DNA of 64,000 nt from Epiperipatus broadwayi (GCA_028023455.1 JAQFVV010012420.1:6837194-6901193), one strand, 5' to 3'; positions 23,785 through 37,870 are shown, counted from the stretch's first letter. Translations and numbers: made by a program. The notes: a model not told the origin generated them from the letters alone.

Positions 23785-26700
23785 GGGATGGGGTGGTATA
23801 TGTGATGAACCTGGGGTGATGGCAAATCATCATCAACCCCAGTAAATTTAAAATGAAATATCAATAATTTACAAAAGTATATATAAGTATAAACTATTTA
23901 AGGAGGGCATGAGATCAAGAAAATCTCCAAGATCAGCCAGTCTACTCAGAGCTACCATAAATATATTTGTCCACAGCATTATCAAGTAACAGTAATTATA
24001 AATAAAACTCAAAAGAAATAACCATCCATCAACATCATTAATGGGAATAAACAGATCAGTACAATAAATCAACAGTCTATCTTGTGGATGGATTTGAACA
24101 ATAAAAAATATAAATCAACAGTCAACCTTGTGACTGGATTGAAAATAAGTCTTCTGCAGACCAGGCTAACTATTGAGCCTTTGCCAGCTTGGGCAATTAT
24201 TTAAACATAACTTAAATGCACCACTTAAGTGCTCATCCATCAGAATACATAAGAGTCAAACAATAATACTGGGACATTAAAACATGCTGATCATCATCAA
24301 TGCTCAGGCCACTTGTAATGGCCAATTATAAACTTAACTTCTAATAAGACTAAACTAAAATAAAATATAGTGCATGGGCTTTAAAGAGTATTCTCTTTTG
24401 TGCCAACCAGGATGATGATGATTGATCATCGCTGGATGCCCAAAAGCACTAATATACATCTCCATTTATATATTCATCCTTTGCTCGAATCTAGCTCAGA
24501 GAACATATGCTCTATTACTGTTATGTGACCAAGAAATGATGATGTAATACAATTTTAACAATTGAATAAGTTTATTAATAACAATAAAAAAAAGAAAATT
24601 AAGGTCCATAAAAATAAGGTTACACCATATATGCTTTCTGATTTTGATTACAATACAAAATTTCAAATGATCACATTGTGATTTTTCATAATTACTATTC
24701 AAAATTCAGATTGTTACATTGATTTACATATATGTGCACACAGACATGCGATTTCTAATATACAACTAATATATTTCAATTGACATTTAATAATGACAAA
24801 AAATGATTAAAATTTTACATATATGTTATAATTGACAAGTATTGATATTTGCAATACAATTGACAGATATATGAACATATACATGTGTGTATGAATGTGT
24901 GTGCGTGAAATTTCTGAACATATTTGATTTGTTATAAAATAATTATCAAAATCTTAAATTATATAAAAATAAAATAAATGATTAAAATTTCAATTAAATG
25001 ATATACATTTTACATAGTAGGCTTACCGAAATGCATATATATATGTAATTTGCACAGACGTGTGATATATTAATTTATCTACATAACATATGTATTTATC
25101 ACAATAAAATTATTACAGATTATTCTCGCAATTTAATTCTCTTTGCTGAATAGTCTTTTTTACTTAAAATAAGTATTATCAAATTTTTGACCGATGATTG
25201 TTGATTGACTTAAAATGTCTGTTTCCTTTTTTTTTTTTTTAAATAAACAAAAGATAAAATCGTTTTATAGAATTAAAAAAATATAAATTTCAAAATATAG
25301 TTCAGCTTGATTAGTTAATGCTGATGAAGAAGGCAAGGTGAGATAGGAAAAGTGAATATGTGAACTGCAGCTCCCCATGCCATGATAAGTAGACAGCCAA
25401 GCATGGACTATCAGTACACAATGCCCCATGATGTCATGAGAAAATACCTCATCTTTAAGCACTACCTCTCTTGTACCTAGAGAGATCATCCATGAGTAGT
25501 AGCCAGAAAATATATCAGGCACTGAGCCAGCCCTGCTCATCTCCTGTGAGTCTTAGGGGCCTATACATGTGGTCTATCCATGAGACCATGGCCTATTCAT
25601 GAGGCCAATATATGTTGCTGGACTATTCTAGGAGCTCAATCATCTAGGTCTAGATGTGTCAAGCCTATACTTCAGAGCATAATGAACACACTGTATTCAG
25701 GCAGCCCTGCTCAACTATACACCCACCACAAAAAGTACAAATTCACACATCACTTTCAAAATGTCATTTTACTAAAGAAATTATTTAAAATTTCATTATC
25801 ATATATAACTCTACTCACCAACAGCTGTATATATGTTTATCTGTGCTTCTCTGCCTTTAGATATGTCAGCATATATATAATTACTTCTTCAGCAAGCTGG
25901 GTTTCCCTGGGCAAGCTGGAAGATTTTTCTTGGTAAGTTTTGTTTTAATGATTGTCATCATCAGGAAAAATATAATCCATGTAAAATGTTGGTCTGTAGT
26001 TGGTCTCTTTCTGTCTAGGATTATTCCAGGCAAGCAGCTGTCTTGGTTTGATAGATTTCAGGCAAGCAACTGTCCTCTCCACATTTAAGGCTATGAATTT
26101 CAGCACAAAGAAGTGGGTCATTTTCTCCATGTGAATTCAAACTCCTGCGAAGGAAAATAGTAGCAGTTCCTGAATCTACTGTCCTGCCTTTAGCTACATC
26201 AGTTCATGGTAGCTATTCTGCCAACTCTATGGTCAGCTAAAACCAACTGGTGCAAACTTCAACAAGCTGCAACAAAATATTGTAACCAACTTTGCAGCTG
26301 ACCCATTCTTACAAAAAACTACTATCCAGACTGCAGCTGATATTTTTATCAGCCCTTTTATAGAATCATCTGAGGTGATAACAACACCTTGATTGAAAAC
26401 AGAGTTTTATTTTAATCTTTCTAATCCCTTTTAAAAGCAAGCTTGAAATTTTTGTCAAAGTGTGATATACATGTTTTCACTTAGGGGATTTCTAATAGAT
26501 AGAAGTTTTGTTTAATTAATTAAAAAATTTGTTTAATTAATTAAAAAATTTCAAAATCAGAATAATAATAATACAATATTTATATCTATTCAGACCTTTT
26601 AAAAGTTTAATTTATAAAACAATATTTTAAATCAGAGTTATTATTTATTATTTTTTTCTTTTAATGAATGTAGAAAATATCTACTACAATTTTTGTCTGA

Positions 26701-26786
26701 TTTATTTCTACTTTTCCTTTCACCTTTATATATATTTATGCACACACACTATATTATTGTGTGTTATATAACCCAACTGGTTACAA
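23785..26786 (+). mobile_element. TGTAAC-family dispersed repeat, copy B (most complete)
   Basis: It begins TGTAATGGGATGG and ends CTGGTTACA. The ends are imperfect inverted repeats (the inverted 3' end reads TGTAACCAGTTGG). ATAC precedes and follows it, a possible 4-bp target duplication. It is collinear with copies C (reversed) and D over its length: a GATCATCATCAATGCTC block near 24290, TAAAATAAAATATAGTGCATG near 24360, TTCTGTCTAGG near 26010, CAGCCCTTTTATAGAATCATC near 26351, and a (CA)n-rich end. No transposase, RT or other protein is encoded. TG...CA ends with a short duplication would suit a long solo LTR; short inverted ends also suit a non-autonomous DNA element. I cannot choose between them. 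Confidence 0.68.
25305..25735. other. Insertion-like segment inside copy B
   Basis: About 430 bp of clearly less AT-rich sequence interrupts the alignment of copy B with copies C and D, and accounts for most of the size difference (3.0 against about 2.6 kb). A GCAGCCCTGCTCA-like string occurs twice (about 25525 and 25702). It may be a nested SINE-like insert. No tRNA-type A or B box is evident. Confidence 0.4.
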
Positions 26787-26789
26787 TAC

Positions 26790-29690
26790 TAACATACAAA
26801 AGGGCAACTTTAGTTTATATTTGAAATGTAATATATTAATCTGTTAATCTAATTCTCCATAATTTAGAGGCAATTTAAAATATTTATGAATAATGGTGTG
26901 CCTGTATAAGCATTTATACTTAATAATATCTCTCTCTGATGTTATATATTGGTGTGCCTATTGTCCATTACAATATATTCTTGTAAAAATATATATTTCA
27001 CCTATTTTCTAAATATTCTGTATTTTCATTGTTTTATAATAATTATCTAAGTTAGGTAGTTATAAGCATTTATTGTGCAATGTAAAATTCCCTAGTAACA
27101 TCTTACTAAAAGTTCTGTCATCATCCATTAAGGAAGAATAATCCCTAATCATAGATTAATTAATTTTATAAATATAAAAAGTGTTTGAAAAAGTTTTACT
27201 TATTAGTATTGTAATCTAATCACTTAGCCACTGTTGACCATCTAATAATATTTGGATCCTTAGAAAGATTATTAAATAATAATTTCCATTAGTCTAATTT
27301 AGATTTTCTCTACATTTATTATATCTATCAGGAAAGAATTAAACAACAGTATTATAAACATCTTTTACATCTTGAAATAAATATATAATGATATTATTTT
27401 AATATTAAAATTATCCTATGTATTGAGTAGCGAAAACAAATGTTGAGATTTAGCATGGCTGATGAAAATATATTGTCTATTAAATTATAAGTCATAGATG
27501 TTTTGACTTAATATTATTTTTTTATATATTATAATGACAAATTACTTAATTTTGTAACTTATAATAAAATATATGATAAAACAAGAGCATCTTCATGTTT
27601 TAATAAATCCAGTATGATGATAAGTTATAAATGGCATTAGAATACAGACATGCTTGTTTTATTTTAGTTAGCTTAATTAAAAGATTTGTGAATTTAATTC
27701 ACATTTTCTCTATTATAGTGATTGTATAAAAGCTTCAATGAATTTTGCTATTTTAAAATTGCATCATATAATATGTTCATATTGATAGAAAGGTTATTAA
27801 ACTTGTAATTATAATTTTCAATTGAATTAATTTGATCTATTGTCCATTTTGTTTTTAATAGTTGTGAAACTAAAACATCTTTTAAACTTTGAAATAAAAA
27901 ATATTTATTATCTTAATTAATCCTGCCATAGACATGTTAAATGTACACATTATGTATAATTTATCAATATAAACCAGTAGTTTATTGTTTTAGAAAAATA
28001 GCTAATTTTTCATATGGAAAACATAATTGTTGATAAATGCTAACTCATTCATTTGTTTCTTTTCCAAATTTGAATTGCTATTATAAAATAGTATTGTAGT
28101 TCAATGCAGAAGCAGTCACATAACTATTTTTACAGATTTTAAATTAAAATTTCTATTATAAGTCACTGAAATAAAGATGATTTCTGTTGCATTAAAATCT
28201 ATATTCTGCATATAATTCTAAATCTGTTTGTAATCTTAAAAAAAAAAGCACGGTCTGCCTGTTCAAGTGCAAATCACATATTATGACATAATAAAAACAT
28301 AAGCTAATCCTTACTTTACAAAGCATTTTTATGTTAACATTATAATGGTGTTAAACTGTTTCGATTTAAAAAATAAATGACAAAAAAATTCCAGATTTAT
28401 ATTTTAGAAATAACTGCTTCTTTTGCAATCTTTTGTTATGTAACTAAAATTGAGAATTTTCTCACGAAGTCTGGTAAATATAAATAAGTTTAATTTAAGA
28501 TCATAAAAGAATACTGATTGAAACCATAATTATATTATAATGAACAAACTCTTTATTCTTTTCCAATTTTTTTACATATTGCAAGATTGAGTAATCAATA
28601 GATATTAGATATCATATCAAATATTCATCCTGTATAATATATCATTCATCCAGCTGCTAATGTGTTGCAACCAATCAACTTCTTATGTAGTTATAAGGAC
28701 ATAAAAGTGGTTTAATATCTTTATATATTTAGGTGTCCATATTTTTTTACTTTATGTCACTCTTGGCCCAATTTAGAGACATCTATAGTTACCCAAATGT
28801 GGAGATAAGGGTAAGACAGCACTAAAAAGAGATTTGATGTGCACTTCTGACTACCATCTATTAACTACTTGTGTTATAATAAATGTCAGAACATGAGTAG
28901 AATAAATAAAGTTTGCACCTGAAAAGTATTGTTTAAACTGGGGTCTAGTGATTTTTTCTGTTTTTATATGACTTTATTGAAAGGTCATATGACATGCTCT
29001 TCTTGGCAGAATAATAAAATGAATATAAAGTTTTATAAAAAAAAATATAAGGACTTAAAGACAGAAAATCAATAATTAATAAAAAGACATTAATAATTAT
29101 TAGTGGATTGAAATTGTAACAGATACCCCACCTTGCTACTTAAATTTTTTCTTTTATGGTTATGATCTTAAACAAAAACAATCTGATATTCCAAGATTAT
29201 TTAATCACACTTTTTTTACTTGATAATGACCATATTTTGAAATATTTTTGATAAAAACAAATAAATAAATGTAACTAGTTATGCAAAGATTCAGATGACT
29301 GTTTTACTGATATTTTCATCTTATGATTTATTTACATTTGGATGATGATATCCATGTCTGACAGTTAAAATAATATAATCTTTAAGTAGAAAAAATGTGG
29401 ATTCCAGTGATATATCTGCAACAGTTTTAAAATATTAATCCAATATGTGAACTTGAAAAATATTAGCAATAACAAGACCTGAAAACAAGAATTTATGTAT
29501 CCTAAACAATGAAGGTGTTTTTATAGCTCCAAGTTATTAAATAAATAAGTTAAAAAATATTATACTAATTATTATTAACTAACATGATTATCACTACTGT
29601 AAAGTATCTTCAGGGATATTAATAAGATTATTTCTCATCATAGATAAGTGACTACCAAAAACTTATACTTTTAAAAATCAATAAACATAT
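26790..29690. other. AT-rich, nothing recognised
   Basis: About 2.9 kb without an open frame, a repeat family seen elsewhere in the window, or an RNA-gene signature. Confidence 0.4.
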
Positions 29691-29699
29691 TTTTTTATT

Positions 29700-30700
29700 G
29701 CCAGACAAATATAAAAATGTATTGTGTACAATGGTGTGATTTGATTAAAGCATTTGATTCAGTTAATTGAAAAAAATTATGCTGTTGTTTGAAGATGCTG
29801 GTTGTACATAAATAAGTATTCATATTTTAGCTTTTAGATATTCCTCTGGTATAGTTGCTTAAGAGATAATGCAAAATTCATACATTATAGATCACAAACT
29901 GAAGTTTAATCCTGAAATCTTTATCTTTTTAAATACCTTACTCTTCTACTATGATGTTCCACATGATGATTTGAGAAGTAAAATTAATTTCATTGGTAAA
30001 TTTTTTTAAGTATTTAAAAGCAAAATTGATATTAAACAAATATGCATATTAGTTCCAGTTTTGTCTTTCATATTTACTACAATGCCCAAATGATGAATAA
30101 AAAATCTTCAGCAAAGTTTAACTTGAATAGTTAATAGATGAATATGTAAATTAACATCTAAGTCATTTTTTAATGTTGTGCCAACAATATGCTATTGCTT
30201 TCAGAAATTGCAAGATAGGATATATGTATACAATGATATTGCATTATAATATTTTAGCATGAGTAATTGTATATAGAGTCTATATTATATACTGTCAAAA
30301 TATAAAAACATAGTACTTTGAAAATATGATGGTAGGATAGAAAGTTCAATTGGCATATTCTTCAGCTTTCCAGTAAAACAATAAAGTCACATCTTTGTTA
30401 GATTGGTCATGTGAAAAAAATACTAGTAATAAATTTACAAAAAAAAACCTATTATAATGTAAACATTTTTAATGCTAAAGATGGTCTGCTTTATATTATA
30501 AAAAATATTTCAACAAGTTAATGTATATTGTGAAGACGTGAAAGAAATAGAATACAAATGAAAATCTAAAATTAGATAGATGTGGAATTCTTTTAAAAAT
30601 AAATTTAAAAGCAAAAAACAACATGTGGATATATTTGAGGCTTATGTAATTGTTTCTGAAGTTAAAAAATAACTATTTGATGATAAACTACAAATAATGG
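29700..30700 (+). pseudogene. LINE fragment, very decayed
   Basis: The only clear remnants are DLIKAFDSVN near 29736 (RT motif A region of RTE- or Jockey-type LINEs) and an IGHV stretch near 30400 (compare R.IGHV after the RT in RTE-like elements), with a compatible order and spacing between. Stops occur in all frames. It ends near a (TG)n tract at about 30720-30760. Confidence 0.5.
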
Positions 30701-31373
30701 CACTATATAAAAGATACACATATATAATGTGTGTATGTGTTTGGATGTGTGTTCATGTGTATGTAATAAAATGTACAACGCCTTAAAATATATTTTGTAA
30801 TCAAGCAACCCTTGTTGACTTACAGACTATTCAAGATATATATTTAGTGTAAAAATTGTCCAGATTAAAAAAAAAGATTCAAGAAGAGATAAAATTATCT
30901 GTGCCCCTCCCCCTTCATATTGCTCTTACTCAAGATTGAAAAGACACAAATACATTTCATAACGTATTATGGAACATCAATTACCACACAATAATGAAAT
31001 ATACTATTACTTTTTTAATAATTAAAGAACATTATAGAATAAATCAAGCATTACTTTCAAATTTATAATTATCCCTTATTATCACATTAACCATTATGTA
31101 CATCTACCCATTACTGTATAAAGTCTTAGACTACTTTCTTTCACTATTCATATATTTTGTAAACACTTTTATTTAACAAGTTAGATAAAAGTTTGAAACA
31201 TCTAGATCTCTACATTTTTGTTAATAATACAATGTTTTGAGATAATATCTTAAATGTGGTTTGTTTAATTTTATAATTTGAAATTATTTACAATCAAATT
31301 TCCTGTGTTTATTAGTTATATTGATATTTTCCCATTTCATGAAAGAGCATGTAAAGTATGTGTAAACATTCAG
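30701..31373. other. (TG)n tract then AT-rich sequence
   Basis: A (TG/CA)n-like tract at 30715-30765, then A/T-rich sequence with no recognisable feature. Confidence 0.4.
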
Positions 31374-31447
31374 TCAAGCGTTGTTAGCCGAGAGGTCATC
31401 GTAGTTGGTTGCAGACGGTTGTGGGTTCGCGTCCCGGCCGATACTAT
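31374..31447 (+). repeat. tRNA-like sequence, probable SINE head
   Basis: TTAGCCGAGAGG at 31384-31395 resembles an A box and GGTTCGCGTCC at 31424-31434 closely matches a B box (GGTTCGANTCC), spaced as in a tRNA. The T-arm GTGGG/CCCGG pairs only in part, and the 7-base acceptor ends (about gcgttgt and ccgatac) do not pair. An intact tRNA is therefore unlikely; a tRNA-derived SINE promoter or a tRNA pseudogene fits better. It stands out by its high GC. A following A-rich run (ggggaaaaaaac) begins at 31456. Confidence 0.6.
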
Positions 31448-33479
31448 GACATATGGGGGAAAAAAACATTCATTCTCAGTTTACTGTTAGTTTAGTTTTT
31501 TCTTTTTTTCTACAATGCTATAGCTAATTATAACAAATATAATCTTTAATGTGATGTATTATAAATATCATCATTAACAGTCATTTATAAAAAGTAACCT
31601 ATAAATATTCCCATATAAAATACTTGGTCTTTGTTTTCTGTTTATTTGATATTTTGGAATGCTTTTTTAAAATTTATTTTACCGCAAATAAGTTCCATTC
31701 TGAAAGACTTACAATTTTATTTAATTGTTGTTTTCCATTGTATTCTATTATTAGCTACATCTTTCGAATCAAAACTTTTCATATCGTAATTTTTAGAGGA
31801 TTTTTGAGATGACCTTTATAATATAAACAATGAATAAAATTTTTATTGAGAACTTGGTTTGACTATTTTTATATTTTTTTTTTTACTTAGCTTATTTTTC
31901 TCCATATTTCAGACATTATTACCATTTACTTCAATTAGTCTTATAATGCATTAGTGAAATAGTGACGCAATTATTGCCTCATGCTTTTGTAGTTGAGTTA
32001 TTTTTAGACAAGTTGACTTTATTACTCGAATGTTGGCAAAAGTTTATTTTAATTGACCATTATGATAATTATTAACATCCAATATATGCATCTTTAAGTA
32101 TATGTTTGTTTACTTTTTTTAAATTTAAATACAGTACTTAAATAGAAGTTTAAAAAATCCCCTCTTTTGAAATCTATTTTAAAATAATAAGTTTTGTTCT
32201 AATCTAATTTTTTTTAAAATTTGTTTATTATTATCAGAAAATCTTTATTTGTACTGAAGATTTGTTGCTCTTATTGTTTATTTAAAAAAAAATGACGTTA
32301 TTTGTTTTATATAGATGTAAGGAATAAATTGAGTTAAGAAAAGCTTAATCAATAAAAAAATACGTACAAAAAATGAAATAGTGTGTAGAAAAAGACAATC
32401 TACGTTGAAAACTATAGAAACTGTTTAAAAGAATTGTTGGAAAAAGTGCATATATACTTTCCTCTTTGATTTTATATAGGTCAATTCAAATTTACAACAT
32501 TAATTGTATAAAATTGATTAGGCGAGTAAAAAAGAGTAAAACATTTATTATTATATGATTTTCTTAATTACATCTTAAAAATATTAAAATATTGCCTAAT
32601 AGAAATGAAAAACAAAACCAATACAAGATCACTGTCGGAGAATTAATTTTATTATTACTAAATCTATTTCTACTCTAGAGAGAAAAATGTTTGATTTTAT
32701 AATAAGGCAAAAACATCAGAGATAATATCAAAGTATATAATTTTATCTGAATTTTTATCTGAAAGACTGAAAAGGTAAAATAATTATAATGTAAAAATGT
32801 AGCTTCTTATATAGTTGTAATAGCTAGCAAATAAATAATAATAAACTGAGTTTAATAATAAAACTACCTTATTCTATAGAATCTAAATTCAAAGCTAATC
32901 ATAAATTCAATGTAAAAATAAAAGGGAAATTATATTAAATAGAACTTGCTAAAATAATAAATTTATATATTAAAAAATGTCTTCAGATAAAAAATTAATA
33001 AAAGATTGCTCCAACAATTTTCTATTAGAATAATAAGAAACAAAATTGTATTATTAAACGATGTATATATAATAACTGCTAAATGTGTGTGTATATTTAT
33101 GTATACACAAAATACGTATTATTAGTTAAATAATAATTATAATTGAAAACTAAACGGATTGCTAATTGTGTGTGTATATTTATATATATATACACACAAA
33201 ATAAGTATATTAAATATTATAACGGTAAACTAAATGTATGTGCGTGGATGCCAATGACATTCACAATATTTTATAAAAGCAATTAGGCTAATTAAATAGT
33301 TTAATTAAAGGAAAAACTATAAACTAAATTATCAAGAAAGTTAAATGAATCCGAGCAAAGGATTAAGATAATGTAAACAAAGCCATTGCAACTCTAAATG
33401 TTTAGTTCCTGATCACATTTAATGATAATAGAAACATTGCTTTAAATAGACAATTCTATGGTAATTGCGTTATCTGATC
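31448..33479. other. AT-rich, with one tandem duplication
   Basis: No gene seen. At about 33065-33235 a unit of roughly 95 bp, recognisable by gctaa-tgtgtgtgtatattta and a following acacaaaata string, occurs twice in tandem with divergence and includes a short self-complementary gtatatatatatac-type core. Confidence 0.4.
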
Positions 33480-33965
33480 AGGGATCGAATATGTAACTCA
33501 AGAGATGACCATCACGTGGACAGCGGATGGCCAATCAAGGGAGTCTACACTAAAAACAACGAGAGGGTAAAACAGATCTAAAATTGAACTGAGACAGCTC
33601 ACTTGCTAGGTGAAGCTCTTGAAAGGCAGATGTGCTTATTTCCTCAGATGCCTCAGTCAGCGCCCTCCTTCACTTAGCCTTGCAGAGAAGTTTACCTCTG
33701 GATGTTCAAAAGTAAACTTAGGAACTGTAAACAGGTTGTATTGACCTTATTATTATTAATTTGTTACACCTTCGGGCCCTGATTGTTATTTATATAGGGT
33801 GTGTATATAATTGTCATATATGTATATATTGAACAAAATTGATTAACTCCATATAACTCTGTAAATAAATTCTTGTTACTTAAATTTACTTGGCCTCATT
33901 AATTAGCAATTATTTGTGTTATTTATATTTGCAATCCAGCAGGCAATAGAGTGCTGCTAGACACA
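33480..33965 (+). other. GC-richer island with LTR-like landmarks
   Basis: It is markedly less AT-rich than its surroundings. It has a GGCCAATCAAGG string (CCAAT box) near 33530, a TTATATAGGGTG string near 33790 and AATAAATTCTTGTTACTTAAA at 33864. The last is very like the AATAAATTTATTGTTACTTAAA at 63438 in LTR-like unit 3. It may be another LTR fragment, cut off by the foldback that begins at 33968. No coding frame. Start and end are not defined. Confidence 0.35.
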
Positions 33966-33967
33966 AC

Positions 33968-34310
33968 AATAAAAATAATAAATATAATGATAATAAACTA
34001 CTGTAAACAATCATTCAATCTGCAGAAGTACTTTCAGTTTATTCCTTAACCTGCTTCAATTCCCATTAAATTTAAATAACAAAATGGAAGCAAACATCAT
34101 CAACTCAAACCCCATGAATCCCGAATTTTAATGTTAGCAGCTTGATATTAAAATTCAGGATTCATAGGATTTGAGCTGATTATGTTTGCTTCCATTTTGT
34201 TATTTGAATTTAACAACAGTTGAGGCAAATTAACCAAAAGTACTTTTGCAGATTGAAAGACTGTTTATAATAGTTTATTACCATTATATTTATTATTTTT
34301 ATTATTATTA
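33968..34310. repeat. Foldback element with arms of about 150 bp
   Basis: The left arm (about 33968-34130) and right arm (about 34145-34310) are inverted copies with few mismatches. For example, AACAAAATGGAAGCAAACAT at about 34078 pairs with ATGTTTGCTTCCATTTTGTT at about 34183. The centre is about GTTAGCAGCTTGAT. No coding potential. Size and symmetry fit a MITE or foldback transposon. Confidence 0.75.
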
Positions 34311-36489
34311 CAATAGTTTTTTAATTAACAGACATTTTATTTGTATTATATATATATGTAAAATTTGAGAAGTAAAAAAAGATAAATGTCATTATTCCAA
34401 TCAGATTATTAATAAATAAAATAAAAAATCAAAACAGATTTTAAACATATAAAATGATCAATATACCCAAGTTATCAATGTTTATTAACACAAATGAAAT
34501 AATTAAATGAAGTATAGGAGATATAGTTGAAGATTATGAAAAGTTTGCTTCAAATCTCAGAAAGTAAAAGATTTAATATAAAACTGTCAAAAAAAAAACA
34601 ACAACAGAATATTCATGTTCTGGTCTTAATAGTTTAATGAGTGAAAATTCTTAAAAAATTTGGATTTTAATGATCTAATTATAAATCTGTATTATTATTA
34701 ATAATAAAAAAGGAAATTTTAAAATCCCATAGGGTATTTTGTTACAACTGAATATGAAATATTCTCTTACAAACTTTATTCTACTGTGCAGTTTAGCCCA
34801 GAGAGTAACTAACTGAATAAAATTAATTCTACCATATTTAGTATGTTAATGTCACATGATGTCTCGACAAGTCATTTCATTTTTTATGCAGAATTTTTGA
34901 CAATGCCCAAGGCTAATATCTGATAATATTTTAACAAATTTTATTTATCTTTTTTGTTTCTTTTTTGTCTGAATGTACACAGTTCAATACAAAATAAATT
35001 AATATCAAATATGCCCAGCTGTTTTTCCTTTACTTTGAAATAAAATATTTTAAATTATAACTGAAACAAATGAATTTATTTTATAAAAATAATAGATATA
35101 AAAATATTTATAATGACACTTTTATTTATTACAAAAAATAAAAACCAAGAAAATAAGTGTTTCTTCAATCACGATTTGGAGTTTTATCTTTAAATTGAAA
35201 TAAATGCATGGTAAATTCAGAAATTAAACTAAGTCAATTTTTATACCTACTGTTATTTAGTTTTTAGTGTTAAGATTGTAATCAAAGATTTTATTTTAAT
35301 TTTACATAATGTTAAAACATATTTAGAGTTGAAAATAAAATCAAAAATATTAAATCTACTTTGTTTACAATATAATTTTGTTCACCTGTCCATGACTCTA
35401 TATTTAAAAAATTAAATAACTTATCTAAAGTATTTTAATGTCCTATTGCATTGCCCATGATTTATAAAAAATGTATCAAATTTTAACAAATTCTATTATA
35501 TATAAACATGATAATCCTTAAATTTGAAATTTTATTCTATCTTCAAAAAACATTAAATTTAAATAAATCATCTAACAGTATATATATATAGGAGTCTCTT
35601 GTGTGCATTTCTGAAAACTTTTTTATATTTTTAACAACTTATTTTACATTTGATATCACAATATTTTATATTTCATCTACCCACTGTTCTGGATTTAAAA
35701 TAAGTAAGCTATCTAAAATATTTTCATGTCATATTGCATTGCCAGTAATTTATATTAAATGCACCAAATTTCAACAAATTCTACTGTATATATATATTAA
35801 ACATCAATTTTAAAATTTTAGTTTAATTTAAATAAAAGTGTTAACAAACAAAGAAACAAACAGAAATTGTAACTTCAATAAAAACATTTAACAAAATCAA
35901 ATTTTATTAAATATAAAATAGTTTGCAGCCAACATATTTATTATATATAAATGATGTTAATAAAAAATTATCAATGCTTCATTTTATAACTTATTAGAAT
36001 TATGTGTGCATATGCACACACTCATATCAGTACTAATATTGTACATTGTATTGAAGTCAATGAAAAAGTTATGGTAAAAGATTCTAAAATGCATTCTGCA
36101 AATCAAACTTCACCAGTTATCTGACTTCACAATTGTCAAATACTCTATAACATCAAAATAATGTTTATCAATGCCTATTTGAAAAAATCAAAGCTTATAA
36201 GAATTTTAACATAATGCAAAAATATTAATGACCATTTAAATATTTACTGAAGCTAATTTCTGGTAAGGGATTGATGCCAAAAATGTGTGATCAGTTAAAT
36301 TTATATAATGTACTTCAGCAAATAGAAAACAGCAGTTTATATAACATTTGCAAGGAGGAGTATGTAAGGCTTTGATGAATTTTAATTAATAGAAATTTAC
36401 TCTAGAAGATAACAATAATATTTCTTGTGTCTTCAAGAGTATAGACTTAGCTATAAATTTTTAGAAATATAAGCCATGATGCTATAATC
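34311..36489. other. AT-rich, with a diverged duplication
   Basis: Two similar segments at about 35390-35520 and 35675-35800 share blocks such as attgcattgcc and caacaaattct; this is a diverged direct duplication of about 200-280 bp spacing. No gene seen. Confidence 0.4.
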
Positions 36490-37870
36490 ATCATCAATAG
36501 TATTATTTTAAATCATTATTTATCCACTGCAGGATAAAGGTCACTCCAGTTAAATCAAGTTTTTCTGATCTCTAGTCTCTCTTCTCTACAAGGCATCAAC
36601 AAACTTCCTAATTTCATCTATATATCTCACATGTGGGTTTTTCTAAGATGTTTATGGATTTATTTTAAAATTTTAATTGCCATTTATTATCATTTTTAGA
36701 AGCTCAACTCAATTTCAGTCTCTTAATTTTTTCAATAAAAGACAGTAAAATCTATTTACTCTCTGATCATTGTATTTTGTTTTCAGTCCAATTCTTTTAC
36801 TCCTAACATATATCTCTTCAAATTTCATTTAGTAATCTGAAGTCCTTTATTGCTCTTCTGTTACATGTCAAAGTCTAAGTCCATAAACAAAAACAGGTAA
36901 AATACATTTATTAATCATTTTATTTTTGCCTTTTTAAAACATGTGGACATATTTTCTATTAATATTAAATTATTTCTATCAAAAGCATTCCATCAAATTT
37001 AAATTGTATGAGAAATTTCATCTAGTATGTTTTCAACCATATTAATAATCTGACCAAGATATTTGTAGTTACTATCTTTTTCTAATTCATCATTATCAAT
37101 CTTCATTTTCTTTTTGTGAAAAGATTTCTTGAACATTACTTTAATATTTTTAGTATTTATATTTAGCCCCATTTTTTTTACTTTTATCTGATAACCCTTG
37201 TAACATTTTTTAAAACTCTGAAGCATCATTTGTAAAATCAAGTTAACTTAAATAATATCTATTTACTTTTATTTATTCCAAAAATACTTTTAGTAAAAGT
37301 GATACAAAATGGTTTGGATATATGGAATCCACTTATTATATTTTTTTCCATTGATAGTCTATGAAATATAATCATAGCATTGTATTTTGATAAATATTTT
37401 TCAGAATATGCCAATATTTTGGGTCAATATTTGACTAATATTATGTGTTAATCTTTGCAGAAATTCTTATAAAATCAAATGTCTTTTCATAATCTACAAA
37501 TACAAAATACAATGACAACTCAAATTCAATGGTTCTTTCTATCATTTCTATCAATACTTACTGTGTTAAAACTCTTTAAATCCACTTTGTTCTTTTGGTA
37601 AGCTAAAATACAAAGTTTAGTGTTCTCTGTAGCTGAGTTGTAATTATTTTGTTAAAAATATTGTATTAAATGATATCAGACTGATAAGTCAGAAATCTCT
37701 AATATCTTTTTGAAATATTAATATAATTTCCTACACAATCATCTGGTATATCTTTACAATTTAAATACAACATATAACTTTTGTGAATAAACTTTCTATT
37801 TCTTCAATTCATAGACTTTTATTGAATGTCTCATTGCTCATTTAAAATGCTTGGCAATTTAAAATATATG
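36490..37870 (-). pseudogene. RTE-like LINE fragment (minus), decayed
   Basis: Minus-strand motifs in order: FVFVDYEKTFD near 37500 (RT motif A), then at 37241-36999 an 80-codon open piece with KKMGLNINTKNIKVMF and SNYKYLGQIIN. This is the typical post-YADD stretch (k.GL.iN..KTKvM ... y.YLG) of RTE-type LINEs. The 3' end near 36505-36640 matches the 3' end of the LINE at 47.24 kb, so both belong to one family. Frameshifts and stops separate the pieces. Confidence 0.72.

Noticed and set aside
31374-31447. A functional tRNA gene
   Set aside because: The acceptor ends do not pair and the T-stem is incomplete; no clear anticodon arm.
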